Below the pieces are notes generated by a model. It was given only the letters and a program-made list of their open reading frames with translations, did no database searches and was not told the origin of the DNA. From Rachycentron canadum (Eukaryota > Chordata > Actinopteri > Carangiformes > Rachycentridae): a stretch of DNA of 64,000 bases. This document shows positions 58,328 through 64,000 of this stretch, one piece after another. The stretch covers positions 15,508,730 through 15,572,729 of the forward strand of contig CM076660.1 in assembly GCA_038496675.1 (NCBI GenBank), in the 5' to 3' direction. The translations under genes were made by a program, and so were the position numbers. The stretch's first letter is position 1. Each line of letters starts with the position of its first letter.

Positions 58328-60533
58328 CAGCGTGGAGCTGAGGAACAGACCAAGCTCCAAACTTGAGCGGTTGGATTTACCTGTTTACATGTGTTCACGT
58401 AAGACACATAAACTCCTTCTGTAGGGTCACACGCCCAGGACTTCAGGAAACTACAGCCATCACTGTGAAGGACTACTTTTTTTTGGACTGAAATATTTTT
58501 TTAAAAATCGTTTTTATTAATTAATTTAAACTGTGACTGTCTGAGTGTAGTTTTGTCCTTTTCTTTCTCACACCTCACCAAACCGACTGTTGTGCATACA
58601 TGGATCTAAAATTTGGCTGTACCTCAGTCGAATTATATTTAACTTTCCTCCTTTACTCTTTGATGTTTTCTCATCTTGCAGGGTTTTTTATTTTGGTAAA
58701 ATACATTTTAACATGCAGCAGGTGAAGTTTATCAGTTGTTTTTCATCTAACTGCACATCTACGTTCACGTCAAGTGACATTTCATCAAGCGCAACTATCA
58801 ATTCATTATTGATTTTTATTTATTTTTATTATTTTTATCAAATATTTGGACTTAAGCTTTAGAGGCAAAATGTCACCACCATATCCCAAAGTAACATCTT
58901 GAAATTGCTTCCATCTGACAGTCTTAAACCCAAATATGTGTAATTTACAGTGACATGAAATAAGGAGAACAATTTATTCTGACATTTGGAAATCTAATTT
59001 TTAAAATTGTTGGCAATTAACTTTTTATTGAGTTTTCTCAATGTGTTTTCCAAACACATTGAAAGCCGCCAGTTTAAACTAAAATGTCCATGTAATTTGA
59101 TTGTGTGATGGCACATGAACATGTTAACCATAGACTGGTGACCCTGTGATGGACTGTTGCTTCTTCTGCCCAGTGCATGCTGGGATACACTCCAACTCCT
59201 GTACCCTGAAACACATTAACCAAGTAGCTGAGATAAGTGACTGCGTGCTGCATTTTACTAGATGACTGGTTGTTACATGGGACATACATTTTTGAACTAT
59301 CATCACTGCATCTAATAGTATCAGAATTAATACCCTTCAGACCTTTAACTTGCTGAACCAGTAAGTGAACCTAAGTTTTCTTTCAAGCGTTTATCCTGAA
59401 CTAAAACATAAGACCTCTAATCATGAATAACATTTGTGTATGGGGGCAATACACATGAAAGATTACTAATATAACGATCGCACATGAACTGTATGAACAG
59501 TGGCAACTTTTATGATGGTGAAACCAATCAAACCAAATTTTTTGCACAAAGACTGTTACCTAGATATTCTCCAGTCTAATGCCTTTTGTATCACTTAAAA
59601 ATGTCATTTATAAGGTTGTGTCCTGTGTGTAAATGATTTTTTACCAACATATGATCCTTTGCAGGCCTGTACAGCTTCATACACACTGCTCTCCTTTGCA
59701 CTAGTGTCAGCTGAAGTGGAGCCGGAGGGAAACCTTGAAGGGTCTCCACCACTGCAGCTGGCTTGGTTTCATTAATTAACAAATAAACTCCTGAGCATGG
59801 AGCTTCCTCCCAGGGGAACAACTCAGCATCTGAACAGCTGCTCCCTTTCTGCTGGGATACTTGTGAGGGAGACATGATCATCTTATGTTGGTTCGTGTCA
59901 TGAGGAAGTTTAACTCAGCATAATAAGTGTGTATTAAGCTAATGAGTCACAACATCAAAACTGCATTTGTAAAGAATATGCATAGTTATATTCTTAACAA
60001 GTGCTTAAATATTCACACTTAAATATTCTCATTTTAACACTTCTTTGTTAGACCAATTTAAACAAAAATAAAATTACAAGGACTAAATTTAGTTATCTGA
60101 TTTATTCAAGAACTAAAACTAGTAACAAACATATAAAATGTGAAGGAAAACAAATTTTAAGTTTAAAAAATAAATGTATTTTCAAAATCAAGTGTCAAAA
60201 TCATTTAAGTCACATTCTCCACAGTTACTTTTGGTTTGAAGCAGCTGAAGAACGACAGTATTTGCCAACCATTATTTGCTTAGCTACTTAGCTACATATC
60301 CTGTGAAAGTTAAAGTGCTCAGTGTTACAATCAAAACTCAGTGCACCTGAACATTACTATAACGTGATCCTCAAAACCCTAAAGATTTAATATATGGTTC
60401 GATAACATGCTGTTAAGTTTCTGAAATGCTTTAGGTGCATTCCTTGGTTACAATACACATTCAACTCGCCGGTAGAGCAATGAAGGGACAAAGGTCCTAT
60501 AATGTGGCGAGGAACAGAGGCATCACTTCAGGC
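58328..60533. other. Tail-to-tail intergenic region between ccdc61 and the ATRX-like gene
   Basis: Contains both 3'UTRs. A minus-strand AATAAA (TTTATT at 60101-60106) would end the ATRX-like message about 430 bases after its stop. For ccdc61 the first AATAAA is far away, near 59780, so a variant signal is probably used. A 96-codon ATG frame on the minus strand at 59591-59881 has no recognisable domain. Confidence 0.4.
59128..59250 (+). repeat. L2-like LINE 3'-end fragment
   Basis: The order of motifs GACTGGTGACCCTGTGATGGAC, then GTGCATGCTGGGATACACTCCA, then a tail resembling AGTAGCTGAGATAAGTGACTG follows the 3' end of fish L2-type LINEs (GGCGACCTGTCC, GCTGGGATAGGCTCCA, GGATAAGCGGTT). It is old and truncated. 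Confidence 0.5.
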
Positions 60534-63500
60534 TCAGCCTTGTCCGGGCTGCTTGGCGCCGATCATAGTCGTCTGCATCACTTGATTCCTTCGACTGTTC
60601 AGTATGGCCTGAATGCTGAGTGTGAGCTATGGAGGAACGGGAATGAAACGTGAGAAAGGCTGCACACATGCACAGACAAACATGCACACTCCTTTAAGAC
60701 TGACTTACTGATTGTTGTTGTGCAAGAATGTCTCGATAAAAGGCCTGTCTACGCTCCTGCTCCATCTCGTCGTTCAGTCTCCAAATGTCAGCTTTGACTT
60801 TAATGTAATCTTCAGCCAGGTGAGGATACTGTTGCCGCTGTAACAAAAATAATGTTTACACAAAAGCACACATCTGACTTGATCAGCCAAAGCATTCTCA
60901 GGCAGGAAGTTTCATTATATCAAGCAATGTTTTAGTCTCATTTTCAAAACAGAAAAATCCTCCCTTTAACCCCCACACACGCACACTAACAGCAGTTTCT
61001 ACTCTGTCCTTGCACATTCCTTTGACAATAGACAAGATACAGTTGCATCTCTCCCAGGAAAGAAAAAGAACAAGAATGTGGGAACCCAGCTGTTCAGAAA
61101 TTCACTTTTCTCTACACAAGAACATACAAAATGGTAAAAAAAAAAAATCACAACATTCAGACATGACAATTTTCACAACTTTTAAATGGGTATTTTTGTA
61201 TGGGATGCATTGATTTGTGCCAATGTTTGTTTAGTGTGGCAAACAAATCTGTGGATTTTGTCCATGTTTATAGCCTCTTCTATTTTCATCATTGATAAAC
61301 ATGCAAATATTCATCTCAATTAATACATTTGTCTATAAAATAGTGAAAAATGCTCATCCCAGTTTCCTAAAGCCCAAGGTGATGTCACTAAATTAGTTAT
61401 TAGTTATTTTGCCCAACCAACAGAACAAAATCCAGAGTTAATCAATCCAATCTGATAATCCACTCTGAACTTGAGGTGTTCAATGCTTTGTGTGAACAGA
61501 AAACACAGCAAGTCAATGTGAGGCTGTAGATCTGATCAGTAACATAATCCAACGCTACTTCAACGCAAAAAATCTCATGTTCATCTGCAGCAGTGCTTCA
61601 AAGATGGGCTAGAAATCATCCATATGCTGACACAGCATAATAACACAACATGACTGAACATACTGTACATTTGAAAAACATTTGTCTCTTTTAGTTTTAA
61701 CTACTATAAAAAACTCACCCTAATAGTTTAATTTACCACATGACCGTGAGAAATTCACTCACCACTTGTGACTTGTAGTCCTCAATAGAGTGAGACCTCA
61801 TCCTCTGCATTGACACGAAGGCCATGGATACGTTTGCTCTGCACTTGTTCAGTAATTCCTGAAATGACACGTTATTGTAAAACCGCAAATGTCACCGGAA
61901 GCAATTCTAAGAAAAGATTTTAGAGAATTCTGTTTATTTATACCAATAGCTGTTCATTGGTCTTCTTAGTCAGAGCTTCTTCCTTTATCAAGCCAACTGA
62001 CTGACTGGCTGTGTTTGACTGAAGCAAAAACAGACACATTTAAATCCAGTGAGCTGACAGAATTATGATGTAAAACACTGTATAAAGTCTAGGGCATGAA
62101 AAGAGCCCAACGTGCTGCTGCTCATGATAATTTATGACTTGCAGGGTGCAGCTTTTTACCTCTGCCTCGTACTCGGCCCAGGCATCTTTGCGTTCTGCTT
62201 CACTGAGCTCCTCCTCTTGTTTATGGTCCAGTAGAGATTCATGCTCGTGGTATGACACTATCTGGTCTTTACAGGTGTGTAGTAGCTGTGCCAGGATCGT
62301 ATCCTGTGAATCAGACACAAAAACTCATCCATACTGCAGCGTCATCATGTAAGGCTTTGTCACACACTGTGTCTCACATATTCATCCCATCGCAGCGGAA
62401 ACTTGACAATAACGACTGTGACGTCACCTTTGGCAAAACCGAGCTGGTTCTCTTGCTTTTCTTTGAGTTGGGGTCATTCAGCAGGTCGGGCTCGAATGTG
62501 TAAAGTTCAGTCAGTTCAAAAAGGGTGAAGTGCCTCTCAATCTGCTGGTGATCCACCACTCGGTAGGATAAAGACTGCTTGGTCACCTGACGATCATAGA
62601 TCTTCTCCTCCATGGTGCCCTGGAGATGAAAATAACAGCAATAAAAAACTGACTGAAATGTTCATTGGTTTGATAAAAATACATTAATTTTCCAGTAATG
62701 GAATCTAATTACAACAGTCATCCATCTTTGAAATGTTGACATTAAGACCTTAACATTCATGATGCAGCCGGACACTTTACACCGTGTGTCATTAGTTTTA
62801 CAATTATTCCAGAAAGTTTCTGTAATCACTTATTTGGATAGTGGACAAAGATAATCACAGATAAATTGTTATTCACACATAACCACACAAATCCAAGTAA
62901 ACCGCAGACAGATCGGACGCATGTTACACTGAGTTTGTTGTGGTACCAATGACGACCAGTGAGTTTACCTGAGCCAAGAAGCGGTACACAAAGACTTGCT
63001 TCAGCTGACCGAAGCGATAGACCCTGTATATGCTCTGTATGTCATATGACGGATTCCACGAGGCATCAAAGATGATGACCCTGTTCGCAGCCACAAGGTT
63101 GATGCCAAGCGAGCCGGCTCTCGTTGAGATGAGAAACAATCGTCCACTAAAGTAAAGATCAATAAAGTACAATCAGAAGAGAGACTCTGTCAGGTCAAAC
63201 ATTTCACCTCATTATTCTCATGAATCAGTATAAAAGATGGAACAGTCAGAAAATCTGTACCGAACATTGGAAGCAGTGTTGAACTGATCGGCCCATCTCT
63301 TCCTGTCCGTAGCAGTAGTGGAGCCATCAAGACGATAGTAATCCAAGTTTTTTATCCAGCTGCCTGCTGTTAGGACAATAAAGCACAAAAACTAAACACC
63401 ACTGAGAAAGACACTTTCTAAACATATTTTTCTAACCATGAACCCAATACCTTTCGAGGATGACAGGTCTCTGGCGTGGTTAGAAGCCTGAAGGAAATCC

Positions 63501-63972
63501 TCAATTAGGTTTAATGAGATCAAGGACTGACTGAACACAAGCCTTGGAATGTAAAAAGTGGATTTTGGTTAGATGAGTCAACATCCAGAGACCACCAACA
63601 GTGTTTGTGTGTTTGACCTGGCTTCAGATCAGAAAAGAAACATACACTTTATCTTCCAGTTCTTCAGCCATTCTGAGAATCTCAAACAAGAGCACCATCT
63701 TCCCTGAGTGCTCCAGGATCTTGGCATCCATTTCAGATAGCAGAGTCTTGTACCAGCCTTCATCCGGTCTCTCAGTTGTTGAGCTACTAGTTGCTTTCTC
63801 TCCTACGCAGAACATGACACAGGGGTATCTATATTAGTGTGTACGCCACAAGGCTGGAGTATCAGTGACACATGGAGCTTTAATACCTTCGGCTGCTGGA
63901 GCGCCTTCGGACACAACATCACTAACCACTGTACTGTTGTTGGGGTTGTTCCCTTCTGTTCCTTGTGTTCCA
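60534..63972 (-). CDS. atrxl: ATRX-like SNF2-family ATPase, 3' part (gene continues past the right edge)
   Basis: Exons on the minus strand: 63972-63887, 63802-63646, 63542-63451, 63366-63261 (or from 63363), 63146-62969, 62619-62428, 62303-62160, 62018-61944, 61858-61763, 60837-60709, 60626-60534. All are in phase. The visible protein is the second RecA lobe of a SNF2 remodeller: SGKMVLLFEILRMAEE (motif IV area), VFSQSLISLNLIEDFL, YYRLDGSTTA (motif IVa), TRAGSLGINLVAANRVIIFD (motif V) and QSIYRVYRFGQ (motif VI). GTMEEKIYDRQVTKQSLSYRVVD and HFTLFELTELYTFEPDLL are ATRX-specific. ATRX remodels heterochromatin with DAXX and H3.3. After EYEAE, a roughly 60-residue proline- and asparagine-containing segment of ATRX and the Gln-rich tail are missing; the protein stops at GAKQPGQG. 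This fits the fish paralogue atrxl rather than atrx. Confidence 0.85.
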
Positions 63973-64000
63973 CTACACGAACCAAAAATAGTGAATTAGA

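Noticed and set aside
1..64000. tRNA, rRNA or other structured RNA genes
   Set aside because: No tRNA-like B-box or cloverleaf and no ribosomal or snRNA sequence was noticed on either strand by eye; a covariance-model scan would be needed to exclude small RNAs.

Overview
The window is nuclear genomic DNA from a ray-finned fish, most likely a percomorph teleost. The evidence is AT-rich sequence with GT-AG introns, fish-type microsatellites and interspersed repeats, and seven vertebrate gene families that splice together cleanly by eye. No bacterial, viral, CRISPR or operon structure was seen. All exon borders were read manually by joining splice sites with compatible phases; family names come from memory of the vertebrate proteins, not from a search.

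Layout. 1-3400: upstream intergenic DNA. 3559-28251 (+): a nectin-3-type cell adhesion gene. It has five shared 5' exons, then a choice between one proximal terminal exon (alpha form, ending EWYV at 17303) and three distal exons with their own membrane segment (second form, ending EHYV at 28251). 33363-36175 (-): a short reticulon of the RTN2-C kind, whose exon sizes 208-139-70-47-59 are the reticulon-domain pattern. 38756-43558 (+): a PP2C phosphatase of the PPM1N kind, 430 residues. 45878-47345 (-): a THIK-type two-pore potassium channel (kcnk12/13-like). 49571-51423 (-): the catalytic part of an inositol 1,4,5-trisphosphate 3-kinase (itpkc-like), 5' exon not found. 54737-58327 (+): ccdc61, a centriole/basal-body protein of 509 residues, with a CpG-rich first exon near 53050-53335 placed head to head with the kinase gene. 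60534-64000 (-): the 3' part of an ATRX-like SNF2 ATPase running off the right edge.

The genes do not form a pathway. The interest is in synteny and isoforms. As I recall the human map, RTN2, PPM1N, CCDC61 and ITPKC all lie on 19q13, where NECTIN2 also lies, yet the nectin here is clearly nectin-3 in type. The ATRX copy has a shortened C-terminus and looks like the fish-specific paralogue. The long introns and intergenic stretches hold microsatellites, a roughly 410-bp inverted-terminal-repeat element in the nectin intron, a 410-bp fold-back element downstream of the nectin gene, a telomere-like block flanked by GT repeats, and an L2-like fragment. I did not find a previously undescribed system. 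The best leads are the two PDZ-ligand nectin tails, a G4-capable coding hexamer repeat in the reticulon, and the shortened ATRX paralogue.
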